Source: Puniceicoccaceae bacterium (GTDB taxonomy: Bacteria; Verrucomicrobiota; Verrucomicrobiia; Opitutales; JAFGAQ01). From it: a stretch of 64,000 nucleotides of DNA. Shown in pieces: positions 9,740 through 19,356 of the stretch. The stretch covers positions 1,085,399-1,149,398 of the forward strand of contig JANQOQ010000008.1 in the NCBI GenBank assembly GCA_028285755.1, given 5' to 3'. Below the pieces are notes generated by a model. The model saw only the letters and a program-made list of their open reading frames with translations, did not search any database and was not told where the DNA came from. Both the position numbers and the translations under genes were made by a program. The first letter of the stretch is position 1; the number at the start of each line of letters is the position of its first letter.

Positions 9740-10019
9740 AAAGCTAATCTGATGGGTATACTCCTAAAACTCCATGCTTCTGCGGAATTGCAGCGTTTGT
9801 ATTTTTTGGGGTTTTATTGAGAGAGTAGACTTAAACAGTTTATGGCGATAATAAATCGCAATCCGTCAATATGTGTTTTAAAATAATTGGAGGTGCAAGC
9901 CTTTTATTGAAGGTGCGAATAGGGTTCTAAATAATACCTGCTTTTAATTGAATCCGATTGACGGTCGTTGTGCAGACCGCAAGCTATCAATGGATCTACG
10001 ATATTTACCTCATGCTATT

Positions 10020-11867
10020 ATGAAAAGTGTATTCCATTACTTCGTTCTGTTTTCTTTAATTCTGGTTTCCGCATATGCGCAGGAAAGGCCTAATATCGTT
10101 TGGATCACTTCTGAAGATAACTCCAAGCATTATATGAAGTTGTTTGATGAGGATGGTATTGAGCTACCGGGTATTGATCAACTGGCCGAGCATGGGCTTG
10201 TATTTGAGAATGCATTTTCAAATGCACCGGTCTGCTCAGTTGCCCGTACTACGCTAATCACCGGGAGCTATGCGCCTCGCATCATGGCCCAGTTTCACCG
10301 CCCGATTGAGAAAGTTCCCATGCCTGACGGCCTCATGATGTTTCCTCACTATCTTAAAAAAGCCGGCTATTATACCACAAATAACTCTAAGAAGGACTAC
10401 AATACGGAAGAGGTGGATGTGTGGGATGAATCATCCAATCAGGCTACGTATCGCGACCGTAAGGCAGGACAACCTTTTTTTCATGTCCAAAATTTTGGAG
10501 AATCCCATGAAAGCCGATTGCATTTCTCTGAGGAACAAATGCAGGCTCGAAAGACTTCCGTGGATCCTGACGATGTTCAATCCTATCCGTATCATCCCGA
10601 TACTCCGTTATTTCGGTATACCAAGGCCTGGTACTTTGAACGTCACAAAGTCATTGAGGAGCAAATCGCAGCATTTATTGATCAGCTCAGGGTAGATGGA
10701 CTGCTTGAAGAAACGATTATCTTCTACTTTGGAGATCATGGGGGCGTTTTGCCCGGAAGTAAGGGCTACATTTATGAGCGTGGTTTGAATGTACCTTTAA
10801 TCGTTCATATCCCGGAAAAATGGGAGCATTTGACGGCTTTTAAGCCAGGATCTCGGGTGGGCTCCTTTGTGAGTTTTGTCGATTTTGGCCCTACAGTGCT
10901 TAATCTGGCAGGAGTTCCCGTTCCGGAGCAGATGAATGGTAAGCCATTCCTGGGTGAAGGGGTAGATGCCGATGAGGTCGCTCAACGGGAAACTAGTTAT
11001 GGCTATGGAGATCGTTTCGATGAAAAATCAGACCTCGTTCGCTCCATCCGGGTAGGTGATTACAAGTATATACGCAATTTTCAGCCCTATCTACATGATG
11101 GCTTATATAACGACTATCGCTATATCATGCTCGCCTATCAGGAATGGCGAGAGCTCTATGATCTCGGGAAGCTCAATGCAGTACAGTCTCAGTTTTTTGA
11201 GCCCAAACCGGTAGAAGCGCTTTTTGATATATCGGCAGATCCGCATGAAACCCAAAACCTGGCGGATGATCCCGCGTATCGTGAAACCCTTGAGACTTTG
11301 AGGGATCAATTGACCGATTTTCTTAAATCCCTGCCGGATCTCAGTTTCTACGGTGAGCATCTACTCTTAGAGAATGCGATATCCAATCCGGTTGCATTTG
11401 GTCAATCCAACCGTAAGCAAATTGCTGAGCTAATCGATACGGCGAACCTCGTGCTCCAGCCCTTTAAGAAAGTAAAGTGTGATATAACAGATGCTCTCAA
11501 TGACAAAGAAGAAGCGATGCGTTATTGGGGTGTAAATCATTGCCTCTACTTCGGGAAGGACGCCAAATCTTTGAGCCGTGAGCTCAAGAAAATTCGTAAA
11601 AAAGATAAGAGTCCACTCCTGCGTGTGATGGCTGCCGCCTATTTTGCGCGATTAGGTGAGAAATATGAGAGTGATGAGTTTCAGAAGGCACTGGATGACA
11701 GCCGTAATCAGGGTGAAGCATTGCTGATAATGAATTATATACAATGGCTAAATGAAACGGTAGACTCATTTGAAATTTCTTTAGATTCATCTAATCTGCC
11801 CGAAGAATGGTTGAAAAATAATCGCGACCGCCCCACTGACCTACAGAAGCGTCTACTTCAATTATGA
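10020..11867 (+). CDS. Secreted sulfatase-family hydrolase with C-terminal extension
   Basis: The start at 10020 gives a signal peptide (MKSVFHYF... to AYAQ) and a 615-residue protein; upstream in-frame starts would bury it. The sulfatase fold is clear: WITSEDN at the metal site, the active-site block around C72, and YFGDHGG. The formylglycine motif reads C72-S-V-A-R76, so the second position after Cys is Val rather than Pro/Ala. The C-terminal part (about 470-615) is mainly helical and looks like HEAT-type repeats, so the protein is longer than simple sulfatases. The next gene overlaps its stop by four bases, so translation is probably coupled. It may be a sulfohydrolase subfamily; the substrate is unknown. 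Confidence 0.9.
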   Translation: MKSVFHYFVLFSLILVSAYAQERPNIVWITSEDNSKHYMKLFDEDGIELPGIDQLAEHGLVFENAFSNAPVCSVARTTLITGSYAPRIMAQFHRPIEKVPMPDGLMMFPHYLKKAGYYTTNNSKKDYNTEEVDVWDESSNQATYRDRKAGQPFFHVQNFGESHESRLHFSEEQMQARKTSVDPDDVQSYPYHPDTPLFRYTKAWYFERHKVIEEQIAAFIDQLRVDGLLEETIIFYFGDHGGVLPGSKGYIYERGLNVPLIVHIPEKWEHLTAFKPGSRVGSFVSFVDFGPTVLNLAGVPVPEQMNGKPFLGEGVDADEVAQRETSYGYGDRFDEKSDLVRSIRVGDYKYIRNFQPYLHDGLYNDYRYIMLAYQEWRELYDLGKLNAVQSQFFEPKPVEALFDISADPHETQNLADDPAYRETLETLRDQLTDFLKSLPDLSFYGEHLLLENAISNPVAFGQSNRKQIAELIDTANLVLQPFKKVKCDITDALNDKEEAMRYWGVNHCLYFGKDAKSLSRELKKIRKKDKSPLLRVMAAAYFARLGEKYESDEFQKALDDSRNQGEALLIMNYIQWLNETVDSFEISLDSSNLPEEWLKNNRDRPTDLQKRLLQL

Positions 11868-13315
11868 AAATATTGCTCACGGGTGCCAACGGCTACATCG
11901 GAAAACGATTGCTGCCGGCACTTGTCGAAGATGGCCATGAAGTCGTATGCCTGGTAAGGGACCCGGCAAGGCATTTTGTGCCGGAAGCCCTCATAAACAG
12001 TGTAACAACGATCCGGGGGGATCTACTGGATTCCGAAACACTGGAAACGATATCCAAGGATATCGATATTGCGTATTACCTGGTTCATTCCATGGGGCAG
12101 AGCCGTTCCCGCTTTTTTGAAATGGAGCAAAAGTGTGCTGCAAATTTTGTGAATGCGCTGCAAGCAACCCAAATCAGGCAGATCATATATCTCAGCGGCA
12201 TTGTGAATGATGAGCAATTGTCGAAGCATTTGATATCGCGAAAAACGGTTGAGGATACCCTGAAATCCGGTAAGACCCCAGTGACCGTTCTGCGGGCGGG
12301 GATTATTATTGGGTCTGGGAGTGCGTCGTTTGAGATTATCAGGGATCTTGTAGAAAAACTACCGCTCATGATAGCACCCAAATGGGTGAATAACCGAATC
12401 CAGCCCATCGGTATTTTCGATGTCATCCACTACCTGCGCAATATCGCCGGAAACGAGAAGACCTATGAGCACACTTATGATATTGGTGGTCCAGATGTTT
12501 TAACCTATCGGCAAATGCTAGTCGAATTTGCCAGAATACGCGGTTTGAAGCGGACGATCCTGAATGTACCCCTATTATCTCCGCGGTTATCTTCCTATTG
12601 GCTCTACCTGGTTACGCCGACCAGCTTCAGTCTGGCACGCAGTCTAGTGGATAGCCTAAAAAATGAAGTAGTGTGCAAGGATAATTGTATTAATCAGGTA
12701 ATGCCCCACAAATGTATGTCTTATGAAGCTGCCGTGCGCAGAGCCTTTTCCAAAATAGCTGAGAATTTGGTTGTCTCCAGTTGGAAGGATGCACTTGTGG
12801 CCGGTAGGCTGACCGAGAACTTAAGCGAGTTTATCGAAGTTCCAGTGTATGGCTGTTTGCAGGATAAGCGCAGTATCGAATTTGAGCGGGATCCCGAAGA
12901 AGTTCTGGAGAATATCTGGTCAATCGGAGGTGAACGTGGTTGGTATCGCTATAATACACTGTGGAAAATCCGGGGTTTCATGGATAAAATGGTAGGTGGC
13001 GTGGGACTGAGAAGGGGGCGCACGAAGCGTTACACCGTAGAAGCCGGGGATGTGCTGGATTTTTGGCGGGTTCTGCTCGCTGACCGCCAGGCGAAACGCT
13101 TATTGCTGTATGCAGAGATGAAGCTACCGGGGGAGGCATGGCTTGAATTTAAGATCAAAACTGAGGCCGGCAGGAGTGTGTTAATGCAAACCGCTACGTT
13201 TAGGCCCAGCGGCCTCTGGGGTAGGATTTATTGGTATAGTGTTTTGCCTTTCCATGAATTGGTTTTTGGTGGAATGTTAAAGGAAATTGTGCTTTACCGG
13301 GAGCAAACAGGATAG
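11864..13315 (+). CDS. SDR-family NAD(P)-binding protein with DUF2867 domain
   Basis: This 483-residue protein begins with an atypical short-chain-dehydrogenase Rossmann fold (TGANGYIGKRLL at residues 6-17), like NmrA and the complex I NDUFA9 group. The C-terminal ~150 residues match the DUF2867 domain (ENIWSIGGERGWY, LPGEAWLEFKI). Such proteins are usually annotated as NAD(P)H-binding or epimerase-like, but the reaction is unknown. The ATG overlaps the sulfatase stop (ATGA), and the TolC-like gene starts 3 bases after its stop, so the three genes form one operon. The linkage does not itself explain the function. Confidence 0.85.
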   Translation: MKILLTGANGYIGKRLLPALVEDGHEVVCLVRDPARHFVPEALINSVTTIRGDLLDSETLETISKDIDIAYYLVHSMGQSRSRFFEMEQKCAANFVNALQATQIRQIIYLSGIVNDEQLSKHLISRKTVEDTLKSGKTPVTVLRAGIIIGSGSASFEIIRDLVEKLPLMIAPKWVNNRIQPIGIFDVIHYLRNIAGNEKTYEHTYDIGGPDVLTYRQMLVEFARIRGLKRTILNVPLLSPRLSSYWLYLVTPTSFSLARSLVDSLKNEVVCKDNCINQVMPHKCMSYEAAVRRAFSKIAENLVVSSWKDALVAGRLTENLSEFIEVPVYGCLQDKRSIEFERDPEEVLENIWSIGGERGWYRYNTLWKIRGFMDKMVGGVGLRRGRTKRYTVEAGDVLDFWRVLLADRQAKRLLLYAEMKLPGEAWLEFKIKTEAGRSVLMQTATFRPSGLWGRIYWYSVLPFHELVFGGMLKEIVLYREQTG

Positions 13316-13318
13316 TTT

Positions 13319-14761
13319 ATGGGATTGAAACGTGTTTTAGGTTATGTGATTTTGGGCTTGGTAACGAGCACTCTGGCTGCGCAGGAACAGCCGGTTGTGA
13401 TTAATCTGGATTCCATTATACGAATCACCTATCAGAGGAACCTTGAGATCCAGGCGGCACGATTCGAAAAGGATGCTGCTGACTTGCAATTTAATCTCTT
13501 TGAAAAACGACTCAGCCAATTTACGCCGTTTGTTGTTGAAGCCGGATATCAAAACCGGGAGCGCCGTTTTGAACGGTCGCCTAACCGCCATATACGGCAA
13601 GGTGGAATAGCGGTGGGTTCGAGAAAAGAATTTTTTGACGGCACTGAAGTCGAACTTTTTGTGGGGAGCCAGATGGAGGTAGACATATCTGGCTCCGATT
13701 CGAATCCTTACATCGATTTTGAAATATCCAAGCCGCTGTTTGGTTCAGCTGAACGGCTGGAGCGCATCATTGAGCGTAATTTTGAAGAGAATGAAAAACT
13801 GTCTGCGAGTCTGGATTTTATCGATACCATCCGGGAACTCATCTTTGATAATCAATTTTTGTATATTGATATTCAGCACGATCTTCGAGAAATCTATTTT
13901 ACGGAGCTACTTATCAATGACCTTCAGCAGATCGTTACCCGTATGGGCGAGGGGGGATCAGCGAATGACATATTCTACCTCGAGAACCAGATTGAGGACT
14001 ATCGTTCCGAAATTCTGGAGGAACAGAATGAGCTCGAATCCACTATCTTTCGATTGTTGGATGAATTGGGCCTTCAACCGGGAGAAGCTGAGGAAATATT
14101 CCGCGAACCTATTGATTTTTCCCGGACATTAAATGGGCGCTATTTTGATGTTTCGAGTGAAGATTTACTTAATCGCTCAATAGCCGCGGATGTTGAAATA
14201 AGGATACTGGAAATCGCAGAAAGAAATGCTGCGCTTAAAGCTGAACTCGCGAGGGCCGGTAAGCTGGATATCGTGGGTAAGCTATTCAGTCGCTATGACG
14301 CGGAATCCATCGGACGGGGGAGCCAACGTGAAGCGGAGTTCCTTTTTGGGGCGGCAATTGAAATAAGCCGGATTGACCCCAAGTTGCTGATGCTTACCGA
14401 GCGACAGGCTGGAGCTGAGGTGATGCAATTTGCGACCCTTCAGGAGCGCCGTAAGCGCAGAGTCAGCAGTCGTATTGAATCTAACCTCGCACAACTCAAT
14501 AACCGGCGTGAGATCATTGAGGAGCTGCAAACCGTGCTTTACGATAAGAAGAAGCTGTTTGAAATCGAGGTGGAAGAGTATTTCCAGGGTCGCGAGACGG
14601 TCGAAAACCTGCTGCGCTCCCGTAACTCCATTCTATCCACCGAATACCAGATTTCCCGCAACTATACGTCCTATATGACGAGGGTAGCTCTATTGGATGA
14701 GGTGTCCGGCCTGTATTACGAGGAGATCCGCAAATTCGATGATGAGCTCGGTGAGTTCTAA
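13319..14761 (+). CDS. TolC-family outer-membrane protein
   Basis: This 480-residue exported protein has a signal peptide ending near residue 21 (TLAAQ). Long, alternating amphipathic helices follow (QIVTRMGEGGSANDIFYLENQIEDYRSE and the matching C-terminal half), as in TolC-like trimeric outer-membrane channels. There is no adjacent inner-membrane transporter or adaptor gene, so the export partner is elsewhere, or the protein is a divergent relative with another role. It is the last gene of the operon with the sulfatase and the SDR protein, and it converges with the DHOD-like gene. Confidence 0.78.
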   Translation: MGLKRVLGYVILGLVTSTLAAQEQPVVINLDSIIRITYQRNLEIQAARFEKDAADLQFNLFEKRLSQFTPFVVEAGYQNRERRFERSPNRHIRQGGIAVGSRKEFFDGTEVELFVGSQMEVDISGSDSNPYIDFEISKPLFGSAERLERIIERNFEENEKLSASLDFIDTIRELIFDNQFLYIDIQHDLREIYFTELLINDLQQIVTRMGEGGSANDIFYLENQIEDYRSEILEEQNELESTIFRLLDELGLQPGEAEEIFREPIDFSRTLNGRYFDVSSEDLLNRSIAADVEIRILEIAERNAALKAELARAGKLDIVGKLFSRYDAESIGRGSQREAEFLFGAAIEISRIDPKLLMLTERQAGAEVMQFATLQERRKRRVSSRIESNLAQLNNRREIIEELQTVLYDKKKLFEIEVEEYFQGRETVENLLRSRNSILSTEYQISRNYTSYMTRVALLDEVSGLYYEEIRKFDDELGEF

Positions 14762-14767
14762 ACGGAT

Positions 14768-15769
14768 TTAGTAGGTACTGTCATAGCCGGTCAGCATCTT
14801 GATGTAGCTGCCACGGCCAAAGCTCGGATTGTCCTTGAGCTGATCGCGACTCATCGTGCCCCGTAGTTCGTCAACGCTTGAGAAGCCACGGGATTCCATC
14901 CAATTAATGAGGCCATTGTGAATCGTATCCAGATACTCAATACCGTGCTTTAAGAGAGATGATGCTGTCATGCCTACGTTCGCTCCGGCAAGCAGATATT
15001 TGATCAATTCATTGGAGCTTTGGATACCGGTAGTGGCAGCCAGTGACAGATTTACGTTCCCGAATAGACTGGAGATCCAGAGCAAAGGCAGTCGGATTTC
15101 GTGTGGGTTGCTGAGCTCCAGATCATAGGTGACATCGAGTGTCTCAATATCGAAATCGGGTTGATACAATCGGTTGAACAGCACGAGACCGTTCGCTCCA
15201 TAGCTCTCAAATTGTTTAACAATGTTTGCAAACGCGCTGAAATAAGGATTCAGCTTCACGGCGATGGGAATATTGATCTGCTCCCGAATTGAGGCGACGA
15301 TATCCAGATGCAGCTGCTCGATTTCATTGCCTGTGATGTCCAGATTCATCGGAAAATGATAAATGTTGATTTCGATTGCAGCGGCACCGGCCTCCTCAAT
15401 GAGCTCTGCATACTCTATCCAACCCTGTGAGGTTACGCCGTTGAGACTACCAATAATGGGCATGTCTACACGCTCGGATGCTGTACGGATGAGCTCCAGG
15501 TATCGATCAACCGTTACATAATAGTCGTTCGACTGAGGAAAATACTCTGATGTTTCAGGAGTGATTGATGCAGTACTTTCAACAAGGTTTTCAACTTCTG
15601 AAAGCTCACTCAGGATTTGTTCCTCAAACAGGGAAAACATGACGAGCGCCCCGGCGCCATGGTCTTCAATTCTGCAGATGTTATCCAAACTGCGGGAGAG
15701 CGGTGATGAGGAAACGACCAAGGGCGATTTCAGATCGAGTCCCATGTAGTTGCTGCTTAAGTTGGTCAT
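14768..15769 (-). CDS. Dihydroorotate dehydrogenase-like TIM-barrel flavoprotein
   Basis: This 333-residue protein has the DHOD/PreA TIM-barrel layout: an N-terminal GLDLKSPLVVSSSPL, VKLNPY with the FMN-contact Lys, and a C-terminal GANVGMTASSLL phosphate-binding area. The stretch that should carry the catalytic NxSCPN motif instead reads IEINIYHFPMN, without the usual Cys/Ser base. It is therefore unlikely to be a pyrimidine-pathway enzyme. It lies 13 bases downstream of nifJ in the same operon. DHOD-like proteins next to PFOR and GltD-like flavoproteins recur in other bacteria. A role in electron transfer or as a PreA-like subunit is inference. Confidence 0.82.
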   Translation of the reverse strand: MTNLSSNYMGLDLKSPLVVSSSPLSRSLDNICRIEDHGAGALVMFSLFEEQILSELSEVENLVESTASITPETSEYFPQSNDYYVTVDRYLELIRTASERVDMPIIGSLNGVTSQGWIEYAELIEEAGAAAIEINIYHFPMNLDITGNEIEQLHLDIVASIREQINIPIAVKLNPYFSAFANIVKQFESYGANGLVLFNRLYQPDFDIETLDVTYDLELSNPHEIRLPLLWISSLFGNVNLSLAATTGIQSSNELIKYLLAGANVGMTASSLLKHGIEYLDTIHNGLINWMESRGFSSVDELRGTMSRDQLKDNPSFGRGSYIKMLTGYDSTY

Positions 15770-15782
15770 GGTTAGGAATGAA

Positions 15783-18700
15783 TTAGGCTACGGGTTGGAA
15801 TTCGCTGGCAGGCCATTGCGACATGTTTTCGTAGGTCTTCCAGCGCAGATCTACGAGCTCCTGCGCGAGTTGGATAAGTTGTTTCGCCTCCTTCGGGTGG
15901 GAACGCTCCAGTATTTTATAGCGCAGCTCGTTGTAGGCGTAATCGCGGAATGAAACGGTGGGCCTTGGAGAATCCAGGACAAATGGGTTGTCACCGGCTT
16001 TTCTAAGGGTCGGATTGTATCGCAATAACGGCCAATAGGCGCTTTGGGTCGCCATTTTCTGCTGATCCAGCCCTTTTTGCATGTTGATGCCATGCGCTAT
16101 ACAATGGCTGTATGCGAGTATCAGAGATGGACCGGGGTAGCTCTCGGCTTCACGCATTGCGAGTAGTGTCTGCTGGGGGTTTGCACCCATGGCTACCTGA
16201 GCGACATATACATTGCCGTAAGAGATTGCCTGGAGGGCGAGATCCTTTTTGCCGACCCGTTTACCGGCTGAAGCAAATTTAGCGGTTGCCGCAGTGGGCG
16301 TTGCCTTCGATGCCTGACCGCCTGTGTTCGAGTATACTTCGGTATCGAGCACGAGCACATTGACGTTGCGACCGCTTGCAAGCACGTGATCCAGGCCACC
16401 CGAGCCAATGTCATAGGCCCAGCCATCTCCACCGAGCAGCCACACACTGCGTCTCACGAAGTTATCCACAAGCGGTAATAACAGTTTTGCGTCCTCAGAC
16501 TCTATTTTTTCGAGTGATTCTTTCAACCTGCCAACGCGGACACGCTGTGCTACGATTTCAGATTCGAGTAGCTGTGAGCTGTTCAGGATTTCATCAATGA
16601 GCGTTTCATCGATATCTGCCTTAAGGCGTTTCAATAGGTTAGCAGCATATTCGAAATGTTGATCGAGTGCCACGCGCATGCCTAAGCCAAACTCAGCATT
16701 ATCCTCAAAGAGAGAGTTAGACCATGCGGGCCCCTGCCCCTGCTTGTTTTGAGTCCATGGGGTAGTTGGTAAGTTGCCACCGTAGATGGATGAACAACCC
16801 GTTGCATTGGCAACCACCATGCGGTCTCCGAATAATTGGCTGAGCAGGCGTACGTAAGGAGTCTCGCCGCAGCCTGCACAGGCTCCGCTGAATTCGAAAA
16901 GAGGCTCCAGGAACTGGGAACCCCGCACAGATGCGAAATCCACCTGCGAGCGGTCGTTGATTTCGATGTTTTCAAAAAAGTCGATATTGGTTTTTTCGCG
17001 TTCCAGGATGGGCTCCTTCGGGCGCATGTTAATGGCTTTTACACCACTTTCCTTAAGGCTGTGAGCAGGGCAGGCTTCCACGCACAATTGGCAGCCGGTG
17101 CAATCCTCCGCATATACCTGCAGGGTGTATCGGGTTTCGGGGAAGCCCCGTGCATTGATGGGTGCGGATGGGAAGCACTCGGGTGCATCCTGCAGCACAT
17201 CTTCGTGATAAAATTTTGCACGGATCACACTGTGTGGACAGACAAAGCTGCAATTACCGCATTGGATGCAGATATCCTCCCGCCATTCGGGGATCATATC
17301 GGAGATATTGCGTTTCTCCCATCGGGTCGTCCCGCTGGGGTAGGTGCCATCTACGGGTAGTGCACTCACGGGCAGATCGTCTCCGCGGTTCTCCATCATT
17401 TTAGCGGTTACCCGCCTAACGAATTCAGGCGCTTCCTCAGGTAATTCTTGGCCGAAACCGTGGACGGAGGTAGCGCTCTCTGGTAACTCAACCTGGCTCA
17501 GGTGTTCCACCGTTGCGTCGACGGCCTGGAAATTCTGCTGAATCACATGGGCCCCTTTGCGGGCGTATGTTTTTTCAATGGCTTCCTTGATTTTTGAAAT
17601 GGCCTCCTCTGCAGGCAATATCTCGGAGATGGCGAAGAAACAGGTCTGCATGATGGTATTGATTCGCCTGCCCATGCCTGTGATTTTAGCGACTTCAGCG
17701 GCATCAATCACGTAGAACCTCAGCTTCTTTTCAATGATGATTTCCTGAACGACTTTGGGTAACTGATCCCATACCTGCTCTTTGCTGTAAGGGGTATTTA
17801 GCAGGAAAATGGCATTGTCTTTCGCGTTATTGAGCATTTCAACTTTCTCGACGAAGTTGAAATTATGACATGCGATAAAGTCTGCCTTTTCTACCAGATA
17901 GGGGGCTTTGATGTGCTTGGGGCCGAATCGCAGATGCGATACCGTTTGCGAGCCTGATTTCTTGGAGTCGTATACAAAATAACCCTGGGCGAATAGATCG
18001 GTATTTTCACCGATGATTTTGATGCTGTTCTTATTCGCGCTTACGGTGCCGTCGGCTCCGAGTCCATAAAATAAGGCCTGGGTTCCCTCGTCAGAAAGAT
18101 GAAATTCCGAAGGGTAATCCAGGCTGCTGAAGCTCACGTCATCGTTGATGCCAATGGTAAAGTGATTTTTGGGAGCATCCTTTCCGAGTTCATCATAGAT
18201 ACCCTTTACCATTGCCGGGGTGAACTCCTTGGAGGACAGGCCGTACCGGCCTCCGATCATTTTGGGCAAATGTTCGAGCGTGCCTGCATTGTAGGCTTCG
18301 GTCAGTGCAGTGAGCACATCCTGATAAAGGGGTTCACCGGATGCGCCGGGCTCTTTTGTGCGATCCAGCACTGCAATTTTGCGAACGGTCGCAGGTATCT
18401 TATCGAGTAAATGTTGATTGGAAAAAGGTCGGTAAAGCCGTATCTGAATGACGCCTACTTTCTCGCCCTGATTATTTAAATACTCAGCGGTTTCGGCTGC
18501 GGTTTCAGCTCCCGAAGCCATAATGATGATCAGTTTTTCAGCATCCGGTGCGCCGTGATACTCTATGAGCTCATAGCTTCGGCCCGTAAGATTTTCAAAC
18601 TGAGAAAACAACTCCTCCAGTATTTTGGGGGTCTTGGCATAAAAGGGATTTACGGTCTCTCGGGATTGGAAATAAACATCCGGATTTTGCGCAGTCCCGC

Positions 18701-19352
18701 GGATGAAAGGATTATCCGGATTTAATGCCCGGTTTTGGTGATCCAGAACCAGCTGGGGGTCAATCATTGCACTTATTTGCTCGTCAGAGAGCAGGTGCAC
18801 TTTATTGATCTCATGCGAGGTGCGGAAACCGTCGAAGAAATGCATGAAAGGGATGCGCGACTTCAGCGTGGCAGCCTGGGCGATTAAAGCCATGTCATGT
18901 GATTCCTGGACAGAGGCAGAAGCCAGCATGGCAAACCCGGTCATCCGAGCGGCCATAACATCACTATGGTCGCCAAAAATCGAAAGCCCCTGGGTAGCCA
19001 GTGCCCGCGCCGCTACATGAAATACGGTGGGGGTAAGTTCTCCGGCAATTTTATACATATTGGGCAGCATGAGCATGAGTCCCTGAGAGGCAGTAAACGT
19101 TGTGGTCAGCCCACCGGTCTGGAGCGCGCCATGCACTGCACCCGCTGCACCTGCTTCACTCTGCATGCTGATGATATCCGGGATTTGCCCCCATATATTT
19201 TTTAGACCCTGAGTGGCCCATTCATCAAAAAGCTCCGCCATCGAGGAGGAAGGTGTGATCGGATAGATGGCGGATACTTCATTTACCCGGTAGGCGACGT
19301 GAGCAGCCGCCTGATTACCATCCATGGTTACCCAGTTTTCTTCGTTATTCAT
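15783..19352 (-). CDS. nifJ: Pyruvate:ferredoxin (flavodoxin) oxidoreductase
   Basis: This single-chain enzyme of 1189 residues is full length for the NifJ family. It decarboxylates pyruvate with CoA to acetyl-CoA and CO2, passing electrons to ferredoxin or flavodoxin. The N-terminal pyruvate-binding domain begins MDGNQAAAHVAY with the YPITPSS block. The CoA/gamma domain is around 415-600. Two [4Fe-4S] motifs lie near 695-708 (CIQCGNCSFVCP) and 750-762 (CTGCQLCVEACP). The thiamine-diphosphate domain has CAGCGETP near 823 and GDGWAYDIG further on. The GltD-like gene ends 4 bases before it, so the two are co-transcribed and probably share electrons. The enzyme points to anaerobic or microaerobic growth. 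Confidence 0.97.
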   Translation of the reverse strand: MNNEENWVTMDGNQAAAHVAYRVNEVSAIYPITPSSSMAELFDEWATQGLKNIWGQIPDIISMQSEAGAAGAVHGALQTGGLTTTFTASQGLMLMLPNMYKIAGELTPTVFHVAARALATQGLSIFGDHSDVMAARMTGFAMLASASVQESHDMALIAQAATLKSRIPFMHFFDGFRTSHEINKVHLLSDEQISAMIDPQLVLDHQNRALNPDNPFIRGTAQNPDVYFQSRETVNPFYAKTPKILEELFSQFENLTGRSYELIEYHGAPDAEKLIIIMASGAETAAETAEYLNNQGEKVGVIQIRLYRPFSNQHLLDKIPATVRKIAVLDRTKEPGASGEPLYQDVLTALTEAYNAGTLEHLPKMIGGRYGLSSKEFTPAMVKGIYDELGKDAPKNHFTIGINDDVSFSSLDYPSEFHLSDEGTQALFYGLGADGTVSANKNSIKIIGENTDLFAQGYFVYDSKKSGSQTVSHLRFGPKHIKAPYLVEKADFIACHNFNFVEKVEMLNNAKDNAIFLLNTPYSKEQVWDQLPKVVQEIIIEKKLRFYVIDAAEVAKITGMGRRINTIMQTCFFAISEILPAEEAISKIKEAIEKTYARKGAHVIQQNFQAVDATVEHLSQVELPESATSVHGFGQELPEEAPEFVRRVTAKMMENRGDDLPVSALPVDGTYPSGTTRWEKRNISDMIPEWREDICIQCGNCSFVCPHSVIRAKFYHEDVLQDAPECFPSAPINARGFPETRYTLQVYAEDCTGCQLCVEACPAHSLKESGVKAINMRPKEPILEREKTNIDFFENIEINDRSQVDFASVRGSQFLEPLFEFSGACAGCGETPYVRLLSQLFGDRMVVANATGCSSIYGGNLPTTPWTQNKQGQGPAWSNSLFEDNAEFGLGMRVALDQHFEYAANLLKRLKADIDETLIDEILNSSQLLESEIVAQRVRVGRLKESLEKIESEDAKLLLPLVDNFVRRSVWLLGGDGWAYDIGSGGLDHVLASGRNVNVLVLDTEVYSNTGGQASKATPTAATAKFASAGKRVGKKDLALQAISYGNVYVAQVAMGANPQQTLLAMREAESYPGPSLILAYSHCIAHGINMQKGLDQQKMATQSAYWPLLRYNPTLRKAGDNPFVLDSPRPTVSFRDYAYNELRYKILERSHPKEAKQLIQLAQELVDLRWKTYENMSQWPASEFQPVA

Positions 19353-19356
19353 GGCT

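Noticed and set aside
16836-17360. Open frame of 174 codons on the plus strand
   Set aside because: It is antisense to the Fe-S region of nifJ; the coding signal belongs to the minus strand.
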